A stretch of 64,000 nucleotides of DNA from Humulus lupulus (Eukaryota > Streptophyta > Magnoliopsida > Rosales > Cannabaceae), in the NCBI RefSeq assembly GCF_963169125.1, contig NC_084794.1, positions 91,123,018 to 91,187,017 of the forward strand. Reading direction: 5' to 3'. Below the pieces are notes generated by a model that saw only the letters and a program-made list of their open reading frames with translations, was not told the DNA's origin and did no database searches. Shown here one piece after another: positions 10,191 to 21,224 of this stretch (positions are counted from its first letter, which is position 1; every line of letters starts with the position of its first letter). Made by a program: the position numbers and the translations under genes.

Positions 10191-12004
10191 GTTTATTGAT
10201 GGATTTTTCACGCGACTTTGTTTAACTGTATTATTTTTATCTTTATTTTTTGCAGATGCCGAAGTTTCTTTTACCCTTGACAGATCACTTTCCTGGACGA
10301 GTCACATATAGGGGCAATGGTTACTTTAAAACAATCAAGGACAAGTTTGAGGAGCTCGGGTTGATAGAAAGGATGAAGGAATCCCCTTTCAAACAATTTT
10401 TCATGGCTGAGAAGTTAGAATTCTCTGCATCTCTCATACATCAATTAATGTTGCGCAAGATCCAGTGCATCAAAGAGGATGAGTTGCATTTACATTTGGG
10501 ATCTAGACCCTGTAGATTTGGTAGAGGCGAATTTGCTTTGGTTACGGGGTTGAACTTCAGTTCCGGGCCATCTGAGACTGATTTGAAGAAACACTTGACT
10601 AGTAACTGCTTAATCAAGGAGTACTTTAATGATGAAGAAACAGTGAAGATAATGCATTTGGAGGCTGCTTTAAAAAACTGCACTGTAGTTGAAGATGCTT
10701 ACAAGTTGGGCCTATGTTTCTTTGTTGAGGGGGTTTTACTTGCACGAGAGGGCAAGTTAAATGTCTGGATAGATTCGCTGAAGATGGTGGAGGACACTGA
10801 GTACTTCTTTACTTACCCATGGGGGAAGGTGTCTTTTAACAAGCTTATGGATTCATGTAAAAAAGACATGCATCATCAGAAGAGGAACTATGAGAAGAAG
10901 AAGGAAGTTAAGGGGAAACAGAAAGAAGCAAAATACAGTTTGTATGGTTATGTCTCTGCATTGTAGTATTGGGCATACGAAGCCATCCAACAGTTTGCAC
11001 GTGAGTATGGTATTAACCATGGAAACCAGTTTCCGAGGATGCTCAGTTGGTCGAGCAATAAGGAGCGTCCTATTTCGAAGGCCGACCTTGCACCGATGTT
11101 TAAGAAGACGAGTGTAAGTTCTGCTATATTATGTCAAAATAGAGTATTCTTTGGTGGTTTCAAACTAACTTAATGCTTTGTATTTGATGCAGTTGATTGT
11201 GTTGTCCATGTTGAAGCCCCAGCCTTCGGAGATAGATTATTATAGCGCTCTGACGGAGGGTGATGCTCCCTTGTATCCCGGGTTGGGCCAAGAAGAAGAG
11301 GTAGAAACTCCCACTGATTTTGAGAAGGTGGCGGAGATAGCTGCTGAGGTTGCGAAGGCAGCCAATATTTTTGTTGATGGCCCTGATGATGAGGATAGCC
11401 CAGTCCCCATCGGCCCCACACCCTCGGCCCCAGCCCCATCGGTACACCCCAGTCCTGATCAACCTGATTTATGGGAGGTGTTGGAGAGGTTGGAGCGAGT
11501 CGAGAGTCGTCAGGATACCATCCTAAAGAACCAGGCAGTCATCATGGATGCTGTCAATAAGATCTTGACATTCGTACAAGATCTTCCAAATGATTCTGAT
11601 TCTGACTCACATGACATAGGCACTCCTCCCCGATAGTACTCATAGCAAATCCTGAGACCCCAAGTGTTGCTATTATAGAACCTGGGGATGTTGCTGGTGT
11701 AGAGTTTGAATTGGCCAAGAGGAAAAGACGCAAACCTAAGAAATTTGAAGACTACATCGGCCCAACCAGAAAGAAAGCTCGTTTGGATGCGATTGATGAT
11801 GTGCCATTAGTCCTCGACCCTTTAAAGAAGCCACTTGCTACACAGTACAGGACGGTCGGCAAGTGGTTGCTTGGAGATATTCCGAACAAGACGAAGAGGG
11901 ATGCCCAAACTAGTGTGTATGGTCCGAGTTGGTTTCTGACGATGAAGACACCACAGTTTTGGATCGATGATGGGGTAAGTAATTTTATTAATATCTGTTA
12001 TCTG

Positions 12005-12385
12005 GTATAAACAGTGGGTTCGATAGGGGTTTCGATAGGGGTTCGATAGGCAGATGGTTTGGGTTCATGGGGTTCGATAGGCAGGTGGTTTGGGTTCATG
12101 GGGTTCGATGGGGTTTCGATAGGGGTTCGATGGGGGTTCGATAGGCAGGTGGTTTGGGTTCATGGGGTTCGAGTGGGGTTCGATGGGTTCGATAGGGGTT
12201 CGATAGGCAGGTGGTTTGGGTTCATGGGGTTCGATTGGGGTTCGATGGGGGTTCGATAGGCAGGGTGGTTTGGGTTCATGGGGTTCGATAGGGGTTTCGA
12301 TAGTGGTTCGATGGGCGTTATATAGGCAGATGTTTTGGGTTCATGGGGTTCGATAGGGGTTTCGATAGGCTGATTAATTGCTTTC
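12005..12385 (+). repeat. GTTCGATAGG array in intron 3 of the ULP1-like gene
   Basis: About six units of 55-70 bp of the type GGTTTGGGTTCATGGGGTTC followed by GATAGG variants occupy nearly the whole intron. The core GTTCGATRGG matches the arrays at 9630-10190 and 21985-22585. Confidence 0.92.
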
Positions 12386-13326
12386 CTATCATTTTTGCAG
12401 CATATTGATGCGGCCAAGCATATGCTACGTAGGCGTCGACAGTTCTATCCCGGGGCATATCGGCAAGATGCTATTGTGATGAATATTATGTTCTCACAAG
12501 TGGTACCGGCCCGTTATGATGCATATCAGAATGCCAAGGAAGCGGATAAGAAAAGGTTTTTGTGGGATTCAAATGTGATATCAATGATTACGGGAATTGA
12601 CAATCAATTTCTGGCATCGTGGAAGGGAGTAGACACTGTATATTGGTGCCAAAACTACCTTCAAGTGCATTGATTTGCAGTTGAAGCCGCCATTTCTACT
12701 TGGACTCTAAATGTTTATGATTCGGACGTGACCGTGATAAGTGATAAACAACTGCAATCGTTTATGAAGTCATGGTCTACTTTGTTCCCATCGTTGTTAT
12801 TGCAGTCACAACTTTTCAAGAACGACCCTCGGTTGATGATTCCACCTGGAGCTAAAAGATGCAAAGAGTTCAATGTGCACCGCATGCCAGTTGATTCAGT
12901 ACCCCAAACCAAAGTCAGGTAATCAAAAGTCTAGTTTTTATTCAAGTTTTTAAAATTAAATTCTATGTTGATTTTGTTACTAATGCATTTTATGTTTTGG
13001 TTACAGTGGAGATTGTGGTGTGTACGCCATCAAGCACATCGACCACTTATTGGGTAGGCTACCACTTCACACGATCTGCGATGACAACATTGAGTTGTTC
13101 AAAAGCAAATGGACAGTTGACTTATGGTATCAGAATGTTAGACATTGAACATTCTCTTCTTGTTATATTTATTTACTTAAAATCTAGATTATTAAGAAAT
13201 TTTTTTGAGTCGAACATCTTTTTATTAACGACAATTAACGACCAAAATTCATTAACGACAATAAAAAAAGAAAACGAAAAATAACCTTCAACTTCAAGTT
13301 TAAATAAAATACAACAAAAAATAAAC

Positions 13327-15216
13327 TCAAAGCCGAGCTTTGCATGATGACTTGTTGTGGCCACGACCACCACATCTACTGCACTTATGCATTGTAACTG
13401 GTTTTTCCCCGCCAGATGGCCAAGGTTTGTCCTTGGTCTTCCTAGCTTTGGATTTTTTGGCCGACCAACTTGTTGTTTCTCTATGGGTACACCAACTACC
13501 ATATTCTTAATGTCATATGGAAGTATCCAATCATCCTCGTTCCCAGTTTGGTAAATGGTTTCTTTGTACGAATTCCTCCATGACTCAATGGTGTAAAACG
13601 GTGAACACAAAGAGTAAAGGTTCACTCCATGCTCTATAGCTGCTGCAGCTGCATGGGGACAAGGTGTGCCTATGAGCTGGAATACCCCACATGAGCATGA
13701 TTTCGTCATCAAATTCACCTCAGCATCGCTGTCTGCACCAGTTACATGAAACTCGAATTGACCAAGGGCATAGACATTCATGAACCTTCCTTTGTCAGTA
13801 TTGTTCGATATATCTGCCTCTATCAGGGTGGATAATTTGGTGGTAGCCTTCTCTGTTACACTACGTCGTTCAGAAAACCAAGACTGTAGTGTGAACCGAA
13901 TGAATTCTAAAAAAATTGTAACTGGAAAGGTTCTTGCATCCTTGGTCTTGTTGTTGAAGCTTTCAGCGTAGTTGCTTGTCATTATATTGTATCGTTTTCT
14001 AGGAAAGAAAGGACGAGACCACTTATCAAAACCAATTCCCTCCAAATAGGCAGCTATAGGAGGATCCATTCGCTTAATATTTTCAAAATGCTTTAGAAAT
14101 TCGGTCTTCTTCCATGCATAGGCTGCTGCCCACATCTCACTGTGACAGTGATCAGTCTTGAACTTGGCTTTCACATTCATACTGATGTGATGGTAGCATG
14201 CGACGTGGTAGGCATCAAGAAAGACAGCCTCTAGAGCATGAATAATACTAGCATGCCTATCTGACATGAAATCCAAGTCATCAACGTCCCCAATGGCTTC
14301 CTTCAACTTCATCATGAAATATTTCCACGAGTTGTGGTTCTCACTATCCACTAACCTGAACACAATTGGATATAAATGACTATTCGCATCCAAAGCAAAG
14401 GCACATAGCATGTGGCCACCGTACTTATTCTTCAAGAACGTGCCATCCACACATATCACAGGACGACAAAATCTGAATCCCCTCCTACAAACTCCAAGGG
14501 CAAAGAAGAAATATAGGAAACGACCATCTTCAGTGACAAAATCAGTAATTGTACCTGGATTCTTTTGCTGCAACATGTGCAAGTAGGATGGAAACTTGCA
14601 ATACGAATCCTCATATGTCCCCCTAACATACGTAAGTGCCTTCTCTCTACATCTCCATGCCTTTTCATAACTCATATCAATACCAAAAATTTTCTTCATA
14701 TCCTCCTTTATGTTGTTTGCCATGTAACTGGTCCCATCAACTGCGTATTTGTTCTTTATGAGGTGTCCAACGTCCCACGGTGCAGCTTGACGATGACCTT
14801 TTTGTCGCACTTCTAGTGAGAATGTGTGTACGCTCTTGTATACCGTGATCTCAAACATGGGGGACATTGGTAGTTTTTTCCCTCTCAGTCTCCAACAACA
14901 GTCAGGATCTTTGCATGTGACATACCACACGTCAGTACCAGACTTTTTCACCATATACTCAAAGTTATTCTTCATTGCAAATAGAGCAGCTTTGGTTTTT
15001 AAATCAATCTTGTCCTCAAAAGTCTTCCCAACATGTATTTCTCCCATTGGTCCACCAGATGATGAGGAATGGGTTTTAGCAGATGCCTCAATATCTTCTT
15101 TTGTAAACATTGGGGCACTCCATCTGGTGTGATATTCTCTTGATACAATTGTCTCCCTTTACCCAGTGTTATCTTCTGTCATAGCATGTTGATTAATGCT
15201 TCGAGCAGGTGCTCGG
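13327..15216 (-). pseudogene. MURA (MULE transposase), C-terminal part
   Basis: Reading leftwards from the chromovirus target site, the frame has a TAA at 15159-15161. The family's N-terminal DNA-binding region follows (FEYMVKKSGTDVWYVTCKD), then the MULE DDE domain with CVDGTFLKNKYGG (first Asp) and FMSDRHASI (second Asp), CYHHI, and NYAESFNNKTKDARTFPV. A SWIM zinc finger (CSCGVFQLIGTPCPHA) comes next. One base appears lost from a 6-T run at 13453-13458. The shifted frame misses the CCHC knuckle CSRCGGRGHNKSSC and its natural stop at 13327-13329, and instead runs on to 13173. The N-terminal part continues at 21225. The protein would bind the terminal repeats and catalyse excision and insertion. 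Confidence 0.9.
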
Positions 15217-15834
15217 TGTGACGTGCTGCGTCATGGCACATCTCCAGGGGGCCATTTTGTATGTATGAGCATGCCTTGGTGCTTGATCATTAGTCAAGTC
15301 TTGCACCAAGTAACCTCAGGGGTAGGGAATGACACTTTTGTAATTATGCATATGTCTCCCAGACAAAAATCATATATGTTCCTGGGAAGACTTCATTTGC
15401 TTAGAATGCTCCTTAGGGGGGAGTGACCTGGTGACTTAAGGAAGCACCATGGCCACCAGCAAATAGGGGCTTAAGCTGTGTACTCCTTTGCCCTATCAAG
15501 GCCTTATATGAATAAAATAATGCTTTGCCATGTCCCTTTGCGTATGCATTCTTCATAGTCTATGTGTTGCTTGTTTGTTACCTTCGTTGGGCCATTGCGT
15601 GCCACTTGAATGTGTTGTTGGCTCTGATGGTTGTGTGGGATGTTGCCTCTGGATAGCTTGCCTCGTGTTTGCTCCCGCTTCATAATTGCCCTTACTTGTG
15701 TGAGACTTGTAACGTGGCTAACCATTGAGTTTGCTTGCCGCAAGTGTGAATTCTAGGCTGACTTGCTAGTTAAAAGTGCTAACAAGTGCCGCTCGTTCCG
15801 CCCATTCGAGTATCGAAGTTGGCGGCCCGTGACA
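15217..15834 (+). repeat. 5' LTR of the chromovirus (618 bp)
   Basis: TGTGACGTGC...CCGTGACA. A likely poly(A) signal AATAAA follows CCTTATATG near 15500-15520. It is almost identical to 20608-21224. Confidence 0.97.
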
Positions 15835-15836
15835 GT

Positions 15837-15848
15837 TGGTATCAGAGC
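15837..15848 (+). promoter_or_regulatory. Primer-binding site, initiator tRNA-Met type
   Basis: TGGTATCAGAGC begins two bases after the 5' LTR. It is complementary to the 3' end of plant initiator tRNA-Met, the usual primer for Ty3/gypsy minus-strand synthesis. Confidence 0.95.
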
Positions 15849-15879
15849 TTAGTTTGAGAAAGCTTGGGGACCCTGCAGG

Positions 15880-18800
15880 ATGGTGGGCAACACTCAACGG
15901 ATTGAAGCGCTGGAGAGGCGCGTTGGAGAGCTTGATGGCCTGGACGAAAGAGTCAGGGATCTCAGATCTGCCAGGCTAGAACCAGAGACGACTAACGCAC
16001 TAAACCGTGTGGCTGTGTTGGAGCGGGATACGACCAATCTGCTGGCCCGCATAACAGCAATCGAGAGGAGATAAAACCTTTCAAGCACATCCCATAGTCC
16101 TCTGAGGGAGGAACATATGGAGGCAATGGAACGAGCGATGAAGGACCTACAAGAATCATTAAATGACCTTGTAGAGAATTGTAGGGTGTCGGTTGAGGCA
16201 ATTAAAGAGGAAATGTTGGAGATGAACACCAAGCTGAACCTCACCATGAGGGCAGTTGGGAGCCAGCCTGCAACCGGACCCATTGGCATGGAATATGGCA
16301 GAGTAAAAGTCCCGGAGCCGAGGCCCTATGGTGGGGCTAGAGACGCGAAGGACTTGGAGAACTTTCTTTTTGATATGGAGCATTACTTCCGAGCCGTGAG
16401 AGCTGAATCGGAAGATGGCAAGGTGGCCATGGCGACGATGTACTTGTCTGCGGATGCCAAAGTGTGGTGGAGGACAAAGTATGACGATATTCAGAACGGC
16501 AGATGCACCATAACAACCTGGGAAGATCTCAAGAGAGAGTTGAAGACGCAGTTTCTCCCTGAAAATGTTGCCTACATAGCTCGACGCCAGTTGAGAGAGC
16601 TGAAGCACACTGGCACAATCCGAGAATATGTTAAGAAATTCTCTGGATTGATGCTAGATATAAAAGACATGTCCGAAGTGGACAAACTCTTCGCGTTTTT
16701 AGAGGGTCTGAAGCCTTGGGCAAAGCAAGAGATCGAGAGACAGAGAGTGGCTGACCTAGCTACTACTCAGGCTGCTGCCGAACGATTAACTGATTACTCA
16801 TCAGGGAACATTCAATCCAAGAAGACCAATCCGTCGACTAGTGGAACTAATGCTGGGAGTAAACAGTTTGGGAAGTCTTGGCAGAGCAAGAGTGGGGGAG
16901 GAGAGAAAAGGATTGTGGAGTCTAACGCTCTTAGCAAAGGTGGCAACCCCCAGTTCAAGAAGCCTCTTACATGTTGGATCTGTACCGGGCCTCATAAGTC
17001 AATAAAGTGCCCTCACAAAGGCCAGATGAGTGCCCTCCAGGCGACATTTGCCCAAGCAGAACAAAACAACGTAGAGGAGGAGGAGGAGGAGTATACGCAC
17101 ATGGGTGCCCTCCGGATGCTGAATGCTCTCAAGAAACACGGTGCGAAAGTGAAGAAGACCCCCGGAAAGGGACTAATGTATGTGGACGCCGCCCTAAATG
17201 GTAAGATGGCCGGAAGTGTGATGATCGACACGGGCGCCACTCACAACTTCATTTCGGAGATCGAAGCTAAACGTCTGGGACTAAAATGGGAGAACGACCA
17301 TGGCCGCATGAAAGCGGTTAACTCAGAAGCCTTGGCCACAACTGGTGTGGCTAAAAAGGTGAACATGAAGATTGGCTCGTGGGAGGGGCAGACTGACTTG
17401 GTGGTCATGCGAATGGACGACTTTGATGTGATATTGGGTATGGACTTCCTTACGGAAAAGGGAGCCATTCCCATCCCAGCTACGGGAAGCTTACTCATAA
17501 TGGGGGAGACACCTGCAGTGGTGCCTGCTAAAGTAGAGCAGCCCCCAGAAACCAAGCTGCTGTTGGCCTTGCAGTTGAAGAAAGGCGTGAGAAGACAAGA
17601 GCCCACGTATATTATCCTACCCACAATATACGAGGATACGGTGGATGAAGTCATCCCACTAGAAATTCGAATGGTCTTGAAGAAGTATGGGGATGTGATG
17701 CCGGACCAACTCCCCAAAGCCTTACCACCTAGAAGGGGGATTGATCACCAGATTGAGCTGGTGCCGGGAGCCAAACCACCTGCAAAGGCGGCCTATAGAA
17801 TGGCGCCCCCCGAACTAGTAGAACTGAGGAAGCAGTTGAAGGATTTACTAGAGGCAGGCTTCATCAGGCCATCGAAGGCACCATATGGTGCACCCATGCT
17901 ATTTCAGAAAAAGCACGACGGGAGCTTGAGACTATGTATTGATTACCGGGCTCTCAATAAGGTGACAGTGCGTAATACATACCCCATTCCCTTGATCGCC
18001 GACTTATTCGACCAGTTGAGTGGAGCGAAATTCTTTACCAAACTGGACTTAAGATCATGCTACTATCAAGTGCGGATAGCAGAAGGGGATGAGCCGAAGA
18101 CAACGTGTGTGACTCGATATGGGGCATACGAGTTCCGAGTCATGCCGTTTGGGTTGACAAACGCACCAGCCACGTTCTGTACGTTGATGAACCAAGTTTT
18201 CCAGGAATACTTAGACAAGTTCATGGTAGTCTACTTGGATGACATTGTGGTCTATAGCTCTACAATAGAAGAACATCAACGACACTTATCTCAAGTGTTT
18301 CAGAAATTGAGAGAGAACCAACTCTATGTGAAGTGAGAGAAATGCTCCTTCGCACAAGAGAGAATCAAGTTCCTAGGCCACATGGATCCGCATGGATCGT
18401 GGTCGGATCCGCATGGATCTAGAGAAGGTGCGGGCCATTCAAGAATGGTAGAACGTGGTCGGATCCGCATGGATCTAGAGAAGGTGCGGGCCATTCAAGA
18501 ATGGAAGAACCCCACAAATTTGTAAGAAACGCTCCTTCCTTGGTTTAGCCAACTATTATCGAAGATTTGTGGAGGGCTATTCAAGAAGGGCGGCACCCTT
18601 AACCGAGTTGTTGAAGAAGGGTGTAATTTGGACGTGGACCGATAAGTGTGTCGAAGCATTTAAGAGTCTGAAGGAAGCCATGATGCGAGATCCTGTCCTC
18701 GCCTTACCAGATGTTGGTAGGCCCTTTGAAGTGCAGACCGATGCGTCTGATTATGCTTTGGGAGGGGTGCTTGTACAAGAGGGCCACCCCGTAGCTTATG

Positions 18801-20596
18801 AAAGCCGCAAACTCACAGAGGCAGAGAGGCGGTACATTGCACAAGAGAAGGAGCTTCTCGCAGTAATTCATTGTCTACGAGTGTGGAGGCACTACTTGTT
18901 GGGGTCAAAGTTTTTGGTGAAAACAGACAATGCAGCGGTGAGTCATTTCCTCACCCAGCCAAAGCTTTCCCCTAAACAAGCACGATGGCAGGAGTTCATA
19001 GTAGAATTCGACTTTCACTTCGAACACATGGCGGGCCGTCTAAACCAGGCAGCTGATGCCCTGAGTCGCAAAGCTGAGTTAGCGGCTCTAAAATTGCTAG
19101 CAAATATGTCAGCTAGCATGGTGACCACTCCACTTCGGGAGCGCATTAAGGAGAACCTGGTGAAAGACCCGGTGGTGAAGACCATCATGAATCTCGCAAA
19201 AGAGGGGAAGACTCGCCAATTTTGGGTAGAGGACGATCTTTTGTGGGCCAAGGGTGGCCGCTTATATGTTCCAAAGACGGGAGATTTGCGGAGGACACTA
19301 ATGAGTGAGTGTCACGACACCTTGTGGGCGGGTCATCCAGGGTGGCAGAGAACCCATGCCTTGTTGAAGCAGGGGTACTACTGGCCACAAATGCGCTACG
19401 ATATCGTGGAGTATACCAAAACCTGTCTCACCTGCCAGCAAGACAAAGTGGAGAGACACAAGACGCCAGGGTTGTTAGAACCTTTGTTAGTCCCAAGCCG
19501 ACCATGGGAGAGTGTGTCGCTTGACTTCATTACTAGTTTACCGAAGACGGGAGACTTGAGTGCGATCTTAGTGATCGTGGACAGATTTTCAAAGTATGCA
19601 ACCTTCATACCGGTGTCAAAATATTGCTCGGCCGAAGAGACAGCGAAACTTTTCTTCAAGTATGTAGTTAAGTATTGGGGAGTACCCTAAAATATAGTTA
19701 GTGACCGTGATGGAAGATTCACAGGGACCTTTTGGTCGGAGTTATTCAATCTTTTGGGGTCACAACTAAATATTTCCTCGAGCTACCATCCTCAAACTGA
19801 TGGACAAACTGAAAGATTCAATGGGATGCTAGAAGAGTACTTGCGGCACTTCGTCAGTGCTAACCAAAAGAATTGGCCGCAACTACTAGATGTAGCTCAA
19901 TTTTGTTTCAACTCTTAGAAGAGTTCTTCATCAAACAAGAGCGCTTTTGAAGTTGTTAACGGTCAGCAACCGCTGTTACCCCACACAGTGGATGAGTATC
20001 GTGGAAGAAATCCGAGAGCCTTCAATTTCACGAAAGACTGGAAGAAAACCACCGAGATTGCCCGAGCCTACCTGGAGAAGGCATCAAAGAGAATGAAAAA
20101 ATGGGCAGATCAGAAGAGACGACCGCTGGAATTCAAAGCAGGCGACTTAGTGATGATCAAGCTGAGGCCTGAGCAACTGAGATTCCGAGGGAATAAGGAC
20201 ATCAGACTCGTCCGCAAATACGAGGGTCCTGTTCTAGTCATCTCGAAAGTGGGCCTGACCTCCTACAAAGTCAGCTTACCAGAATGGATGAAGATACACC
20301 CGGTCTTGCACGTCAGCAACCTCAAACCGTATCACGAAGATCCAGAAGAGCCAGCGTGCAACCAGTCTACCAGAGAAGGAGTCAGCGTCAAGCCACGAAG
20401 CAGCAAACAACCTGAAGAAATCCTAGCAGAGAGGACCGTGGTCGTGGACAGAAAGAAGAAGAAAGAGTTTCTGGTGAAGTGGAAAGGGCTCGGAGATGAA
20501 GAAATTTGCTGGGAAAGGGCGGAGGACTTGCACAAGCATACGCAGAAGATTGAAGATCAGCATGGGGCAAGTTCGTCGAGGACGCTGAAGATTTAA
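15880..20596 (+). pseudogene. Chromovirus gag-pol polyprotein, broken by stops and a duplication
   Basis: The likely start is ATG 15880, ahead of a coiled-coil segment. A TAA lies at 16072-16074 and the frame is then open from 16117 to 18336. Domains: Ty3-type Gag (about 16300-16750), CCHC knuckle [13 protein letters not shown] (about 16974), aspartic protease IDTGATHNF (17224-17250), and RT with YLDDIVVYS (YLDD at 18232-18243). A TGA is at 18334-18336 and a 56-bp tandem duplication at 18398-18509. RNase H (QTDASDYALGG, about 18730), the integrase zinc finger and the DDE core (LDFITSLPK; SDRDGRF; NGMLEEYLRHF) follow, with stops at 19688-19690 and 19916-19918. The C-terminal chromodomain (FLVKWKGLGDEEICWERAED) ends at 20596. 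Chromodomains direct integration to marked chromatin. Confidence 0.95.
18398..18509 (+). repeat. 56-bp tandem duplication within chromovirus pol
   Basis: Unit 18398-18453 (CGTGGTCGGATCCGCATGGA...GAATGGTAGAA) is repeated at 18454-18509 with a T-to-A change (GGTAG to GGAAG). A shorter GGATCCGCATGGATC repeat precedes it. Since 56 is not a multiple of three, it shifts the RT/RNase H linker frame. Confidence 0.95.
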
Positions 20597-20607
20597 GTGG
20601 GGGAGAG
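20595..20607 (+). promoter_or_regulatory. Polypurine tract of the chromovirus
   Basis: AAGTGGGGGAGAG lies directly before the 3' LTR and is the expected primer for plus-strand synthesis. Confidence 0.92.
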
Positions 20608-21224
20608 TGTGACGTGCTGCGTCATGGCACATCTCCAGGGGGCCATTTTGTATGTATGAGCATGCCTTGGTGCTTGATCATTAGTCAAGTCTTGCACCAA
20701 GTAACCTCAGGGGTAGGGAATGGCACTTTTGTAATTATGCATATGTCACCCAGACAAAAATCATATATGTTTCTGGGAAGACTTCATTTGCTTAGAATGC
20801 TCCTTAGGGGGGGTGACCTGGTGACTTAAGGAAGCACCATGGCCACCAGCAGATAGGGGCTTAAGCTGTGTACTCCCTTGCCCTATCAAGGCCTTATATG
20901 AATAAAATAATGATTTGCCATGTCCCTTTGCGTATGCATTCTTCATAGTCTATGTGTTGCTTGTTTGTTGCCTTCGTTGGGCCATTGCGTGCCACTTGAA
21001 TGTGTTGTTGGCTCTGATGGTTGTGTGGGATGTTGCCTCTGGATAGCTTGCCTCGTGTTTGCTCCCGCTTCATAATTGCCCTTACTTGTGTGAGACTTGT
21101 AACGTGGCTAACCATTGAGTTTGCTTGCCGCAGGTGTGAATTCTAGGCTGACTTGCTAGTTAAAAGTGCTAACAAGTGCCGCTCGTTCCGCCCATTCGAG
21201 TATCGAAGTTGGCGGCCCGTGACA
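20608..21224 (+). repeat. 3' LTR of the chromovirus (617 bp)
   Basis: It differs from the 5' LTR by about eight substitutions (for example GACAC/GGCAC, TCTCCC/TCACCC, CAAATA/CAGATA) and a one-base indel in the G run. It is followed by target duplication CTCGG. Confidence 0.97.

Larger units (their letters stand above)
9235..13148 (+). pseudogene. ULP1-like SUMO protease gene with DUF1985 domain (MULE-borne), broken
   Basis: A 5' UTR exon ends at 9481; intron 1 is 9482-10255. The coding start ATG (10256) directly follows the TGCAG acceptor. Exon 2 (10256-11113) encodes a DUF1985 domain (SRPCRFGRGEFALVTGL) with TAG at 10964-10966. Intron 2 is 11114-11192. Exon 3 (11193-11974) has an acidic/Pro-rich linker, a frameshift near 11625 and a basic KRKRRKPKK patch. 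Intron 3 is 11975-12400. Exon 4 (12401-12918) has the catalytic His of QVH, followed at once by TGA (12671-12673) where the family has Trp, then VYDSDVTV with the Asp. Intron 4 is 12919-13006. The last exon has SGDCGVYAIKH with the catalytic Cys. C48 proteases of this type remove SUMO; their role in transposition is unproven. Confidence 0.85.
15217..21224 (+). mobile_element. Complete Ty3/gypsy chromovirus inserted in MURA
   Basis: Two LTRs (15217-15834 and 20608-21224) start TGTGACGTGC and end GGCCCGTGACA. The 5-bp target duplication CTCGG flanks them (15212-15216, 21225-21229). A primer site and a purine tract sit in the expected places. Gag, protease, RT, RNase H, integrase and a C-terminal chromodomain occur in that order. 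The LTRs differ at about eight bases plus one indel by eye, near 1.5%. Four or more nonsense codons and a tandem duplication in pol mean this copy is not autonomous. Removing it restores an open MURA frame across the junction. Confidence 0.97.

Noticed and set aside
13173..13326. C-terminal extension of the MURA frame
   Set aside because: Reached only after the frameshift at 13453-13458; the natural stop in the conserved frame is at 13327-13329.
15837..15848. tRNA gene fragment
   Set aside because: Only the 12-base complement of the tRNA-Met 3' end directly after an LTR, which is a primer-binding site. No cloverleaf is present here or at 41247 and 43533.
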